Shown: positions 1 through 4,775 of the stretch, piece after piece
How the letters are laid out: each line of letters starts with the position of its first letter
How positions within the stretch are numbered: position 1 is the stretch's first letter
NCBI GenBank assembly: GCA_024654345.1
Contig: JANLIN010000067.1
Span: 1-5,228, forward strand
Origin: Candidatus Komeilibacteria bacterium
GTDB taxonomy: Bacteria; Patescibacteriota; Patescibacteriia; UBA1558
Length of the DNA stretch: 5,228 nt
Reading direction: 5' to 3'
Made by a program: the position numbers and the translations under genes
Notes under the pieces: generated by a model
Told to the model about the DNA's origin: nothing
Seen by the model: the letters and a program-made list of their open reading frames with translations, nothing else
Databases searched by the model: none

Positions 1-32
1 GTTTTGTTTTCAATGTTCAGCTCCTTTTTCAT
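1..32 (-). CDS. Start of a leftward gene, truncated by the window edge
   Basis: Only the first few codons of a leftward gene lie here, so its product cannot be named. Two starts fit. An ATG at 32-30 opens a frame reading MKKELNIENKT to the edge, with a TATAAG box (minus strand of 38-43) 5 nt upstream and no Shine-Dalgarno. Alternatively a TTG at 13-11 (MKTK...) lies 7 nt downstream of a strong AAAAAGGAG ribosome-binding site (minus strand of 21-29). The purine run serves as codons 2-4 in the first reading and as the ribosome-binding site in the second. Both frames are open to the edge. The gene diverges from the fusion gene starting at 169. Confidence 0.4.
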   Translation of the reverse strand, partial: MKKELNIENK

Positions 33-37
33 TCGGT

Positions 38-71
38 CTTATAAGTAACCACGCCTTGTCAATAGCGTCAA
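38..71 (-). promoter_or_regulatory. Possible promoter elements for the leftward edge gene
   Basis: On the minus strand there are two -35-like hexamers, TTGACG (66-71) and TTGACA (57-62), and a -10-like TATAAG (38-43). The spacings to TATAAG, 22 and 13 bp, are not canonical, so the true pairing is unclear. On the plus strand TTGTCAA (56-62) is the exact reverse complement of TTGACAA at 103-109, which contains the opposite promoter's -35. The match may be an operator half-site pair or simply two opposed -35 boxes. Confidence 0.3.
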
Positions 72-102
72 CTGAGGTTGGCGTACGGAGACTAAGGCGA
101 AG

Positions 103-131
103 TTGACAAACTAGGTAGAGTGTGATAAAGA
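103..131 (+). promoter_or_regulatory. Promoter of the nucleotidyltransferase-methyltransferase gene
   Basis: A perfect -35 TTGACA (103-108) is followed after 17 bp by TAAAGA (126-131), preceded by TGA (123-125), which gives an extended -10 of the TGn type. Transcription would start near 138, leaving a leader of about 30 nt. The ribosome-binding site is TAAGGA at 158-163, 5 nt before the ATG at 169. Confidence 0.5.
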
Positions 132-168
132 ATGTTATTCTAGTTTTTTTAAAATAATAAGGATTAAA

Positions 169-1677
169 ATGAAAAAAGAAGGTATAAACATATTGTTCAG
201 TGGTCGTCATCATATGCTGACAAAGTGGCAACAGCAATACTTGCGTAACTGTGTCACTCAGGGCTGTGAGGGTCAGCCGGTAAAGAAGATTATTTTTGCC
301 GTGACATCATCTAATCACCAGAATACACGGCGCAATCCACTGCCGCTTTATCTGCGCGCCATGGCGCTGGAAAGCTTCGCACGGGTGTTGGGTGTAGATT
401 ATAAAATATACCCGATTCCCGATGTCAAAATGACCGATAAATTTGCCAAATATTTGGTGCGCCAAATCTATTACCAGAGTGGAGAAGAGCTGACTCCGGC
501 CAACACGGTGGTGGCTTGCTCGACACCCTCAGTCATTCGGCTCTTTGCGACGGAAGGGTTTGCTGGGCTTCCGGTTGAGCTCCAACAGGCAGAGCCGGAG
601 ACATATCATACCTTGCGACCTTACGAAGTTATTGATCTCCTGGTATCGGCCGGCAGTAATTGGCGACAGGATATCAAATGGCGCGAGTATGCCTCTCTGG
701 CAACACAACAAATATATGACGCCTACAACCTAGGTGATTTGATTGTGGAAGTATTTTCTGACCTATTACTCAATGATGATGCTGACCTCACGGACACGCG
801 GGATTACAACGCTTATGCTCGGGGTATGGACGATGCTTTGCCTATAAAATTTGAGGACATTCGGCCTTTTATAAAGCAGGGCAAAATTGTCGATGCCGGT
901 TGCGGTACGGGCGCGCTTGTTTCGCTCTTGGCTAAACACTATCCGGAGTCTGATATTATCGGAGTGGAAGGCACGCGACGATTCTATGAACACTGTCAGC
1001 TTCAGGATTATCCGAATCCCTATGTTTTCTTCTACCGGCGCAATATTACCGATCAGATTTTCAAAAGTGGGACAATCACTTCCTATATTTATTCTTCAGT
1101 TTTGCATGAAATCTACTCTTATATAAATGAGGAGGCGCTGTTGCAAGTTTTACGCAACACTTTTATCCAGCTGGAGCCGGGCGGAAGATTGATCATCCGT
1201 GATGTTGTGGGACCGGAAGATCCGCACCAAGTAGTGCTTATGGAGTTGAATAGTGATGACGGACAGGATAGCGGCGACCTCAATGAGTTGTCCACTAAGG
1301 CCAGGTTTTATAAATTTGTAGCGGATTTTCAACCGCGATCGATAAAGCATGAGATTGAGATTGTCAACGGTAAAGAGTATATCAAACTCAAGTTGCAGGA
1401 TGCTTATGAATTTATGAGTAAAAAAGACTACACCGACAACTGGAGTAGTGAAATGCACGAGGAGTTTGGTTTTTACTCTTTTACTAAGTGGCAGGAGACA
1501 CTGGAAAGCCTGGGGTATGAAGTACTGCAGAGCTCCAAGGCATTTCAAAACCCTTATATCATCACCAACAGCTATGAGAAAAGTGTTCGGCTGTGGAAAG
1601 TGAGGGATGGTCAACCCACCGCGATTGATTACCCGGCCACCAATATGATACTGGTTGCCGAGAAACCTCTTCTTTAA
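169..1677 (+). CDS. NMNAT-like nucleotidyltransferase domain fused to a SAM-dependent methyltransferase
   Basis: A 502-residue two-domain protein, probably cytosolic, with no signal peptide or membrane segment. Residues 6 to about 170 follow the order of archaeal-type nicotinamide-nucleotide adenylyltransferases: GR at 12-13, NP at 56-57 (the NPF-like site), IPDV at 83-86, PSVIRLF at 120-126 and a TLR...W segment at 148-165 (the GTxIR...W site). The HxGH catalytic motif aligns without gaps to TKWQ (18-21), so its last His is Gln and its Gly is Trp. Residues about 225-350 form a class I Rossmann methyltransferase: motif I VDAGCGTGA (241-249), acidic VEG (266-268), SSVLHEIY (309-316) and LEPGG (335-339). 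Residues 350-502 are a C-terminal extension, probably for substrate recognition, with FGFYSFTKW and NPYI segments. The ATG at 169 has a ribosome-binding site. The substrate is unknown, and the N-terminal domain may bind a nucleotide without catalysis. The methyltransferase assignment is firm; the NMNAT-like one rests on collinear motifs. Confidence 0.8.
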   Translation: MKKEGINILFSGRHHMLTKWQQQYLRNCVTQGCEGQPVKKIIFAVTSSNHQNTRRNPLPLYLRAMALESFARVLGVDYKIYPIPDVKMTDKFAKYLVRQIYYQSGEELTPANTVVACSTPSVIRLFATEGFAGLPVELQQAEPETYHTLRPYEVIDLLVSAGSNWRQDIKWREYASLATQQIYDAYNLGDLIVEVFSDLLLNDDADLTDTRDYNAYARGMDDALPIKFEDIRPFIKQGKIVDAGCGTGALVSLLAKHYPESDIIGVEGTRRFYEHCQLQDYPNPYVFFYRRNITDQIFKSGTITSYIYSSVLHEIYSYINEEALLQVLRNTFIQLEPGGRLIIRDVVGPEDPHQVVLMELNSDDGQDSGDLNELSTKARFYKFVADFQPRSIKHEIEIVNGKEYIKLKLQDAYEFMSKKDYTDNWSSEMHEEFGFYSFTKWQETLESLGYEVLQSSKAFQNPYIITNSYEKSVRLWKVRDGQPTAIDYPATNMILVAEKPLL

Positions 1678-1679
1678 GT

Positions 1680-1713
1680 AAAAACCGCGTCTAAATAAAG
1701 GCGCGGTTTTTTT
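1680..1713. terminator. Bidirectional rho-independent terminator between convergent genes
   Basis: A 10-bp perfect stem, AAAAACCGCG (1680-1689) with CGCGGTTTTT (1702-1711), encloses a 12-nt loop. The T run reaches 1713 on the plus strand, and the A run on the left arm provides the T run for leftward transcription. It begins 3 nt after the fusion gene's stop and ends 4 nt before the stop of the DUF6496 gene, so it can serve both. Confidence 0.88.
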
Positions 1714-1716
1714 CGT

Positions 1717-1926
1717 CTACAATTTTTTACTGGGTGACTTTTTCCTATTTGATGTCTTTTGCGGAACCTTGCCGCCTTCACGGCGCGCCTGCGATAGGCC
1801 AATAGCAATTGCCTGCTTTTTACTCTTTACTTTTTTGCCCGAGCCACTCTTCAGTTTACCTCGTTTATATTCATGCATCGCTTTTTCTACTTTTGTTTGA
1901 GCCTTGGGGCCATATTTGTTTGTCAT
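1717..1926 (-). CDS. DUF6496 family small basic protein
   Basis: A 69-residue protein that matches my recollection of the DUF6496 family, whose typical pattern is KYGPKAQ..V...MHE.K.GKLKSG followed by KVKS..QAIAIGLS.AR. Here those segments are residues 4-27 and 33-48. Twenty-two of 69 residues are Lys or Arg and only three are acidic, with a Lys/Ser-rich tail (53-69). This composition suits a nucleic-acid-binding or histone-like role, but no function is established, and there is no signal peptide or membrane segment. The ATG at 1926 has no Shine-Dalgarno. A TAATAT box (minus strand of 1934-1939) ends 7 nt before it, so the mRNA may be leaderless. The gene is convergent with the fusion gene and diverges from the P-loop kinase gene. 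Confidence 0.82.
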   Translation of the reverse strand: MTNKYGPKAQTKVEKAMHEYKRGKLKSGSGKKVKSKKQAIAIGLSQARREGGKVPQKTSNRKKSPSKKL

Positions 1927-1933
1927 ATTTTAT

Positions 1934-1939
1934 ATATTA
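1934..1939 (-). promoter_or_regulatory. Possible -10 box for a leaderless DUF6496 mRNA
   Basis: On the minus strand TAATAT lies 7 nt upstream of the ATG at 1926, which would place the transcription start at the start codon. A poor -35 (TTATGC) sits about 17 bp further upstream. The region is AT-rich, so chance matches are likely and the call is weak. Confidence 0.25.
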
Positions 1940-1994
1940 GTTATCATGGAATCCAAGCATAAAACTAGAAAATTAATGATAAATTAGTCATTTA

Positions 1995-2023
1995 TTGACA
2001 AAGTTTGTACTGAAAGGTAAGAT
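1995..2023 (+). promoter_or_regulatory. Promoter of the P-loop kinase gene
   Basis: A perfect -35 TTGACA (1995-2000), a 17-bp spacer and -10 TAAGAT (2018-2023) predict a start near 2030. The ribosome-binding site AAAGGAG (2048-2054) sits 7 nt before the GTG start at 2062. Confidence 0.7.
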
Positions 2024-2047
2024 GAATTTCTCTGTTACATTAAAAAT

Positions 2048-2054
2048 AAAGGAG
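2048..2054 (+). promoter_or_regulatory. Ribosome-binding site that decides the GTG start
   Basis: AAAGGAG, 7 nt upstream of the GTG at 2062-2064. The next in-frame ATG, at 2104, lies inside the Walker A motif and would destroy it, so GTG is the real start. Confidence 0.8.
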
Positions 2055-2061
2055 ACTGGAA

Positions 2062-2649
2062 GTGCGAAAAAAAAGAACCAAGGTCATTTTTATCTTCGGC
2101 CCAATGGCTAGTGGCAAATACACGATTGGTAGAAGATTATCCAAAATAACAGGTTATCCGCTGTGGCACAATCACGTGTTTACAAAGACAGCGACCGCGC
2201 TGATGGGTGGAAAAAAGTACAGTATTCATGATAAAGAGTTTTACAACCAGATTGGCAAATTAAGGACTTTTTGTCTCCAGAATATTGCCGACCTGCACGA
2301 AGGTATCATTATGACCGGCGTATATGCTCCTGGCTCGGGCGATAGATATGTCAGTCGCTTGATGGAAATAAATCAGAAAGGTTGTCTGGATTATTTTTTT
2401 GTGCAGCTCAAATGCCCTCTCAGTAAATTGCTCGATCGTGTAACGAACTCAAGTCGAAAACGATTTGATCGATACAAGATTAGAACAAAGAAAGAGTTGA
2501 TAAGTAGTCTGGCCCGCCGAGATATTCTCGCCAATCTGCCGGTAAAATGTTTAGTGATTGATACCGGAAAAACGACTATAGTAGAATCTGCCGACCGGAT
2601 ACTACGATATAGTAAACGAAAGAGAAATTCAGCCGAACCGTTGCCTTAA
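2062..2649 (+). CDS. P-loop small-molecule kinase (AAA_33 / shikimate-kinase-like)
   Basis: A 195-residue cytosolic P-loop NTPase. The Walker A motif is GPMASGKYT (13-21), after the beta strand VIFIF. It is followed by TGYPLWHNHVF (30-40), recalling the LFHNHL segment of uncharacterised kinases often annotated as shikimate kinase-like or AAA family ATPase. RVTNSSRKRF (126-135) resembles the arginine-rich lid of that group. Tyr20 takes the place of the usual Ser/Thr directly after the Walker lysine; as I recall, Leu or Tyr there is normal in this subfamily. The C-terminus (181-190) is Lys/Arg-rich. The phosphate acceptor is unknown, and true shikimate kinase activity is unlikely to follow from the annotation alone. 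The GTG start has a strong promoter and ribosome-binding site. The gene stands alone and converges on the thymidine kinase gene, with 14 bp between the stops. Confidence 0.75.
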   Translation: MRKKRTKVIFIFGPMASGKYTIGRRLSKITGYPLWHNHVFTKTATALMGGKKYSIHDKEFYNQIGKLRTFCLQNIADLHEGIIMTGVYAPGSGDRYVSRLMEINQKGCLDYFFVQLKCPLSKLLDRVTNSSRKRFDRYKIRTKKELISSLARRDILANLPVKCLVIDTGKTTIVESADRILRYSKRKRNSAEPLP

Positions 2650-2665
2650 AAGCGACGGTTTTTTT
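2636..2665 (+). terminator. Terminator overlapping the kinase stop codon
   Basis: AACCGTTGC (2636-2644) pairs with GCGACGGTT (2652-2660), nine pairs including one G-U, around a 7-nt loop, followed by a T run to 2665. The kinase stop codon TAA (2647-2649) sits in the loop, so the left arm is coding sequence. The T run also covers two bases of the thymidine kinase stop codon on the opposite strand. In the leftward direction there is no good T run, so the signal mainly serves the kinase gene. Confidence 0.8.
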
Positions 2666-3248
2666 ATAGTTCAGATGGTTGTTTATAACAAAAACGACAT
2701 CTCGCTTCGTAGATATTGCTATCCCCGACTTCGACAGTCGTTTCAGACCGACTCAATTTTTGTGTCATAGTAGCCGGCGCTTTGCAGACAAAACAGACGG
2801 CCGTCTCTTTCTGGACATTGTCAGCCATGGCCAGCAGTTGGGGCATTGAGCCAAAGGGTTTTCCCCAGGCGTCCATATCCAATCCTGCCACCAAAATCAT
2901 CATGTCTGATTGATTGCTCATCAATTTAGTAATATAGGCGACAATCCAGTCACCAAAGAACTGTGCTTCATCCAGTGCTAAGATGTCCGGTTTGTCGTCA
3001 GCTATAAGTTGATCCAGCTCCGCCGCCATCTCTACCGGAGTGGCCGGTAGGTCCATGAATTTTTTGAAGTCACCCTTGGTTATTTCCGATCTCTTGCGTG
3101 AGGCGATTTCACTATTGGTCCGAGTGTCAATTTTCGGCTTTATCACTAAAATCTTCTTACCTGAAATCTGACTGCGGTGTAGCAGTCTTATTAGCTCCTC
3201 TGTCTTACCCGAAAACATCGGACCGGTGATTATCTTGAGATATGGCAT
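2664..3248 (-). CDS. tdk: Thymidine kinase (type II, zinc-binding)
   Basis: A 194-residue cytosolic enzyme that phosphorylates thymidine with ATP to dTMP in nucleotide salvage. Visible features are Walker A GPMFSGKT (9-16), the DEAQFF motif (93-98, with the presumed catalytic Glu94), the lasso segment GLDMDAWGKPFG (122-133) and two Cys pairs, C152/C155 and C184/C187, that would bind structural zinc. YEARC (180-184) belongs to the thymidine-binding end. The length is normal for the family. The frame is open upstream to an ATG at 3305, but the extra 19 residues resemble no thymidine kinase N-terminus, and a TATAAT box (minus strand of 3268-3273) lies inside that stretch, so the ATG at 3248 is preferred. 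No Shine-Dalgarno precedes either start. The gene diverges from the two-helix membrane protein gene. Confidence 0.95.
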   Translation of the reverse strand: MPYLKIITGPMFSGKTEELIRLLHRSQISGKKILVIKPKIDTRTNSEIASRKRSEITKGDFKKFMDLPATPVEMAAELDQLIADDKPDILALDEAQFFGDWIVAYITKLMSNQSDMMILVAGLDMDAWGKPFGSMPQLLAMADNVQKETAVCFVCKAPATMTQKLSRSETTVEVGDSNIYEARCRFCYKQPSEL

Positions 3249-3267
3249 GGTATGTGATGATGATTCA

Positions 3268-3296
3268 ATTATAACATCCGCTTTCGTTCCGACCAA
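3268..3296 (-). promoter_or_regulatory. Thymidine kinase promoter
   Basis: On the minus strand a perfect -10 TATAAT (3268-3273) lies 17 bp from TTGGTC (3291-3296, a partial -35 match). Transcription would start near 3261, only about 13 nt before the ATG at 3248, with no Shine-Dalgarno in that leader. Confidence 0.6.
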
Positions 3297-3348
3297 GTGG
3301 GGCAAGTGACGGGGTCGATAAGATGGAAGAGGCTTATGTTTCTTTTCG

Positions 3349-3357
3349 TGGTATAAT
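3349..3357 (+). promoter_or_regulatory. Extended -10 promoter of the two-helix membrane protein gene
   Basis: TGG followed by a perfect TATAAT (3352-3357) forms an extended -10; no convincing -35 is seen. The expected start, near 3364, is one base before the ATG at 3365, so the transcript would be leaderless. Confidence 0.6.
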
Positions 3358-3364
3358 AGCGTAC

Positions 3365-3595
3365 ATGAATATATTTCGTCGACGCAAAAGAATAGCAGTC
3401 GCTTACTTATCCAAAAATATATTGACAGTCATGGGGTTGGTATTGATTTGGCGTGGCATCTGGTATGTTTTGGATGAGATAGACTATGTGGCTTTTAACG
3501 GCAGTCACGCGTATACGGCCGTGGTGGGCATAATAATAGGCCTCTTGATCCTCTATCTGCCGGATAAAGATTTAAAAGAAATAGAAAAGCTTTAA
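3365..3595 (+). CDS. Small two-helix membrane protein, function unknown
   Basis: A 76-residue protein with a basic N-terminus (FRRRKR, 4-9), a first hydrophobic helix of about residues 19-36 (including the GLVLIWRGIWYVLD segment) and a second of about 52-66, ending in a charged LPDKDLKEIEKL tail. By the positive-inside rule the N-terminus is probably cytoplasmic, and the charged tail would then be cytoplasmic too. I recall similar unnamed proteins in Parcubacteria genomes but know no function. An in-frame ATG at 3323 would add 14 residues, but the extended -10 box (3349-3357) lies inside that extension, so the start at 3365 is preferred; neither start has a Shine-Dalgarno. It is followed 53 nt later by the EamA gene, which has its own promoter. 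Confidence 0.75.
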   Translation: MNIFRRRKRIAVAYLSKNILTVMGLVLIWRGIWYVLDEIDYVAFNGSHAYTAVVGIIIGLLILYLPDKDLKEIEKL

Positions 3596-3613
3596 TAGCG
3601 GTGGCGTAGTGAC

Positions 3614-3642
3614 TTGTGCACTTATTTCTCTCCTCGTATAAT
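3614..3642 (+). promoter_or_regulatory. Promoter of the EamA gene, leaderless arrangement
   Basis: A perfect -10 TATAAT (3637-3642) lies 17 bp after TTGTGC (3614-3619, matching TTG of the -35). Seven bases past the -10 is 3649, the A of the ATG, so a leaderless mRNA is predicted. Confidence 0.6.
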
Positions 3643-3648
3643 AACGAC

Positions 3649-4071
3649 ATGTCTTGGATAATTTATGCAATTTTGTCAGCTGTCTTCGCGGCCCTGGTAG
3701 CCATTTTTGGGAAAATTGGCATTAAGGGTGTGGATAGTAATCTGGCGGTGGCCATTCGTACCGTTATTATTGTTTTTTTTGCCTGGGGAGTCGTCTGGTG
3801 GCAGGGCACGGCCGGCGAATTATTCAAGATTTCCAAATATTCTCTGACGTTTATTATTCTGTCAGCTTTTGCCACCGGTCTATCATGGATGTTTTACTAC
3901 AAGGCTTTGCAGTTGGGGGAGGCATCAAAAGTAGCGCCGATAGATAAATTGAGTGTGGCCTTAACTATCATTATGGCCTTCATTATCTTGGGAGAAAAGC
4001 CAACCGCCGGTAATATGATCGGTGGTTTACTGGTTACTTCCGGCGTGCTAGTGGCGGCTCTGGTCAAATAA
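3649..4071 (+). CDS. EamA/DMT-family half-size transporter
   Basis: A 140-residue inner-membrane protein of the drug/metabolite transporter superfamily. Five hydrophobic helices are visible at about residues 2-21, 31-50, 65-83, 97-115 and 120-139, which is one EamA repeat instead of the usual two. The family signature lies in WMFYYKALQLGEASKVAP (80-97), followed by the ILGEKPT loop (113-119). Single-repeat members are presumed to act as dimers; the substrate cannot be told from sequence. A GTG at 3616 would add 11 residues, but the promoter occupies that stretch, so the ATG at 3649 is preferred. There is no Shine-Dalgarno. The cupin gene follows after 17 nt with no terminator between, so the two are probably co-transcribed. 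Confidence 0.88.
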   Translation: MSWIIYAILSAVFAALVAIFGKIGIKGVDSNLAVAIRTVIIVFFAWGVVWWQGTAGELFKISKYSLTFIILSAFATGLSWMFYYKALQLGEASKVAPIDKLSVALTIIMAFIILGEKPTAGNMIGGLLVTSGVLVAALVK

Positions 4072-4088
4072 TTATTAACACAAAAATC

Positions 4089-4481
4089 ATGAAAGGATAC
4101 AAAGATAATATCGAAAAATCCTCTATTGCCAATGAAAATTTTCGTCAAGTGGAATATACCGCGCCCTACAGTCAGGTAGTGCTGATGAGTTTGAAACCGG
4201 GTGAAGATATCGGCGATGAAGTTCACGGCACGGATCAGTTTTTTCGGTTTGAGGCCGGACAGGGCAAGCTACTTATCGATGACCATGAATACGAAGTAGC
4301 TGATGGTGATGCCGCCGTGGTCCCGGCCGGTGCCAAACATAACGTGGTCAACACGGGATCGGAAGCATTGAAACTATACACCATCTACTGTCCGCCGCAT
4401 CATCGTCATGACGTGGTGCACGCCACCAAGGATCAAGCTTTGGCGGACGAAGAAGAATTCGACGGTCATACATCGGAATAG
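4089..4481 (+). CDS. Cupin-domain protein
   Basis: A 130-residue, probably cytosolic, single-domain cupin (beta barrel at about residues 25-100). Motif 1 runs from G38 to G59 with H46 and Q50. The second His of the classical HxH is Thr48, and the Glu position seems to be filled by Gln50. Motif 2 is clear: G73, P79, G81, H84 and N88 in GDAAVVPAGAKHNVVN. Metal would be held by H46, Q50 and H84, so binding is likely but the set is not classical. CPPHHRHDVVH (101-111) adds a His-rich strand end, and the tail (118-130) is acidic. The activity is unknown; relatives include isomerases, dioxygenases and sugar-binding proteins. The start lies 17 nt after the EamA stop, without a Shine-Dalgarno, which suggests an operon with the transporter. 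Confidence 0.9.
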   Translation: MKGYKDNIEKSSIANENFRQVEYTAPYSQVVLMSLKPGEDIGDEVHGTDQFFRFEAGQGKLLIDDHEYEVADGDAAVVPAGAKHNVVNTGSEALKLYTIYCPPHHRHDVVHATKDQALADEEEFDGHTSE

Positions 4482-4516
4482 AAGAGCGTGGCAGGGAATT
4501 TTAATACGCCATTTAT

Positions 4517-4522
4517 TATAAT
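4517..4522 (+). promoter_or_regulatory. -10 box of the micropeptide unit
   Basis: A perfect TATAAT 16 nt before the ATG at 4539, with an overlapping TATAGT (4522-4527) as an alternative. No clear -35 is seen. The leader would be about 5-10 nt. The AT-rich setting lowers specificity. Confidence 0.45.
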
Positions 4523-4538
4523 ATAGTAATAAATAGGT

Positions 4539-4619
4539 ATGAATAAGCCTGTCTATATCACAATATTTACTATCGTGGCGGCCTTACTGATCGTCGCGAT
4601 AGTTTTTTTCGTGCGGTGA
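4539..4619 (+). CDS. Putative 26-residue single-helix membrane micropeptide
   Basis: The frame ATG (4539) to TGA (4617-4619) encodes 26 residues: MNKPVYIT, then an almost purely hydrophobic stretch (residues 6-24, rich in Ile, Val, Ala, Leu and Phe), ending in a single Arg. This is the layout of a one-pass membrane peptide with a short N-terminal tail. It lies between a TATAAT box and a perfect palindromic terminator whose first base is the last base of the stop codon, so promoter, frame and terminator form a self-contained unit of about 130 bp. Only a weak AGG precedes the ATG. The function is unknown. It could be a regulatory membrane peptide or a type I toxin-like peptide, but no antisense RNA is evident. 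The alternative is a small RNA with a chance frame. Confidence 0.5.
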   Translation: MNKPVYITIFTIVAALLIVAIVFFVR

Positions 4620-4657
4620 AAGTACCCGAGGCACTTTAAAGTGCCTCGGGTACTTTT
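4619..4657. terminator. Perfect 38-bp palindromic terminator
   Basis: Bases 4619-4656 are a perfect palindrome: the left half, AAAGTACCCGAGGCACTTT, is mirrored without mismatch. As RNA it gives a stem of about 17 bp with a four-base turn. Only four T follow on the plus strand (4654-4657), so the U tract is short. Its place directly at the micropeptide stop and before the next promoter supports a terminator role for the upstream genes. Confidence 0.8.
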
Positions 4658-4663
4658 GCACAC

Positions 4664-4692
4664 TTGACATTTATCAGGATATATGGTAAGGT
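4664..4692 (+). promoter_or_regulatory. Upstream promoter of the cold-shock-like gene
   Basis: A perfect -35 TTGACA (4664-4669), a 17-bp spacer and TAAGGT (4687-4692) preceded by TGG (4684-4686), an extended -10. The predicted start near 4699 leaves a leader of about 77 nt before the ATG at 4776. It begins 7 nt after the palindromic terminator. Confidence 0.65.
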
Positions 4693-4706
4693 GCTATATC
4701 TGTTCG

Positions 4707-4734
4707 TTGACAGCTAAATAAATAACTGTATTAG
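4707..4734 (+). promoter_or_regulatory. Possible second, tandem promoter
   Basis: A second TTGACA (4707-4712) with a 16-bp spacer to TATTAG (4729-4734). It would start near 4741, with a leader of about 35 nt. It overlaps the predicted leader hairpin (4709-4739), so the two readings compete. Confidence 0.35.
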
Positions 4735-4739
4735 TTGTC
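4709..4739 (+). promoter_or_regulatory. Hairpin in the leader of the cold-shock-like gene
   Basis: GACAGCTAA (4709-4717) can pair with TTAGTTGTC (4731-4739), nine pairs including one G-U, around a 13-nt AT-rich loop. It would form in transcripts from the upstream promoter only. It might act on mRNA stability or translation; this is inference. Confidence 0.4.
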
Positions 4740-4763
4740 TATCTGTTATCTGTTAAATATCTG

Positions 4764-4770
4764 AAAGGAG
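4764..4770 (+). promoter_or_regulatory. Ribosome-binding site of the cold-shock-like gene
   Basis: AAAGGAG with a 5-nt gap to the ATG at 4776. It fixes the start of a frame that remains open to the end of the window. Confidence 0.8.
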
Positions 4771-4775
4771 TCAGC

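Larger units (their letters stand above)
4698..4763 (+). repeat. Repeated ATCTGTT heptamers in the leader
   Basis: ATCTGTT occurs at 4698-4704 and as a direct tandem pair at 4741-4754, with a partial ATCTG at 4759-4763 just before the ribosome-binding site. This may be a protein-binding or regulatory element or simple low-complexity sequence. Confidence 0.35.

Noticed and set aside
10..237. A 75-codon minus-strand frame at the left edge
   Set aside because: It runs through the divergent promoter region, has low-complexity Phe/Tyr-rich sequence, and conflicts with the better-supported fusion gene start at 169.
1150..1614. A 154-codon open frame on the minus strand inside the fusion gene
   Set aside because: It lies wholly within a well-supported plus-strand gene, has no promoter or ribosome-binding site, and its translation shows no family features.
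2062..2649. Annotation as a true shikimate kinase
   Set aside because: The P-loop and lid fit a broad kinase group, but the HNH segment and the lack of other aromatic-pathway genes nearby argue against naming the substrate.
3897..4226. A 109-codon minus-strand frame spanning the EamA-cupin junction
   Set aside because: It is antisense to two recognisable protein families and has no start signals of its own.
4619..4656. Perfect palindrome considered as an insertion-sequence end, attachment site or protein operator
   Set aside because: There is no transposase or integrase and no second copy in the window. Its position at a stop codon, followed by T residues, fits a terminator better.
4698..4763. 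Repeated ATCTGTT units considered as a CRISPR array or mobile-element repeat
   Set aside because: The units are only 7 bp with irregular spacing, and there are no spacers, cas genes or transposase; at most they form a leader element.
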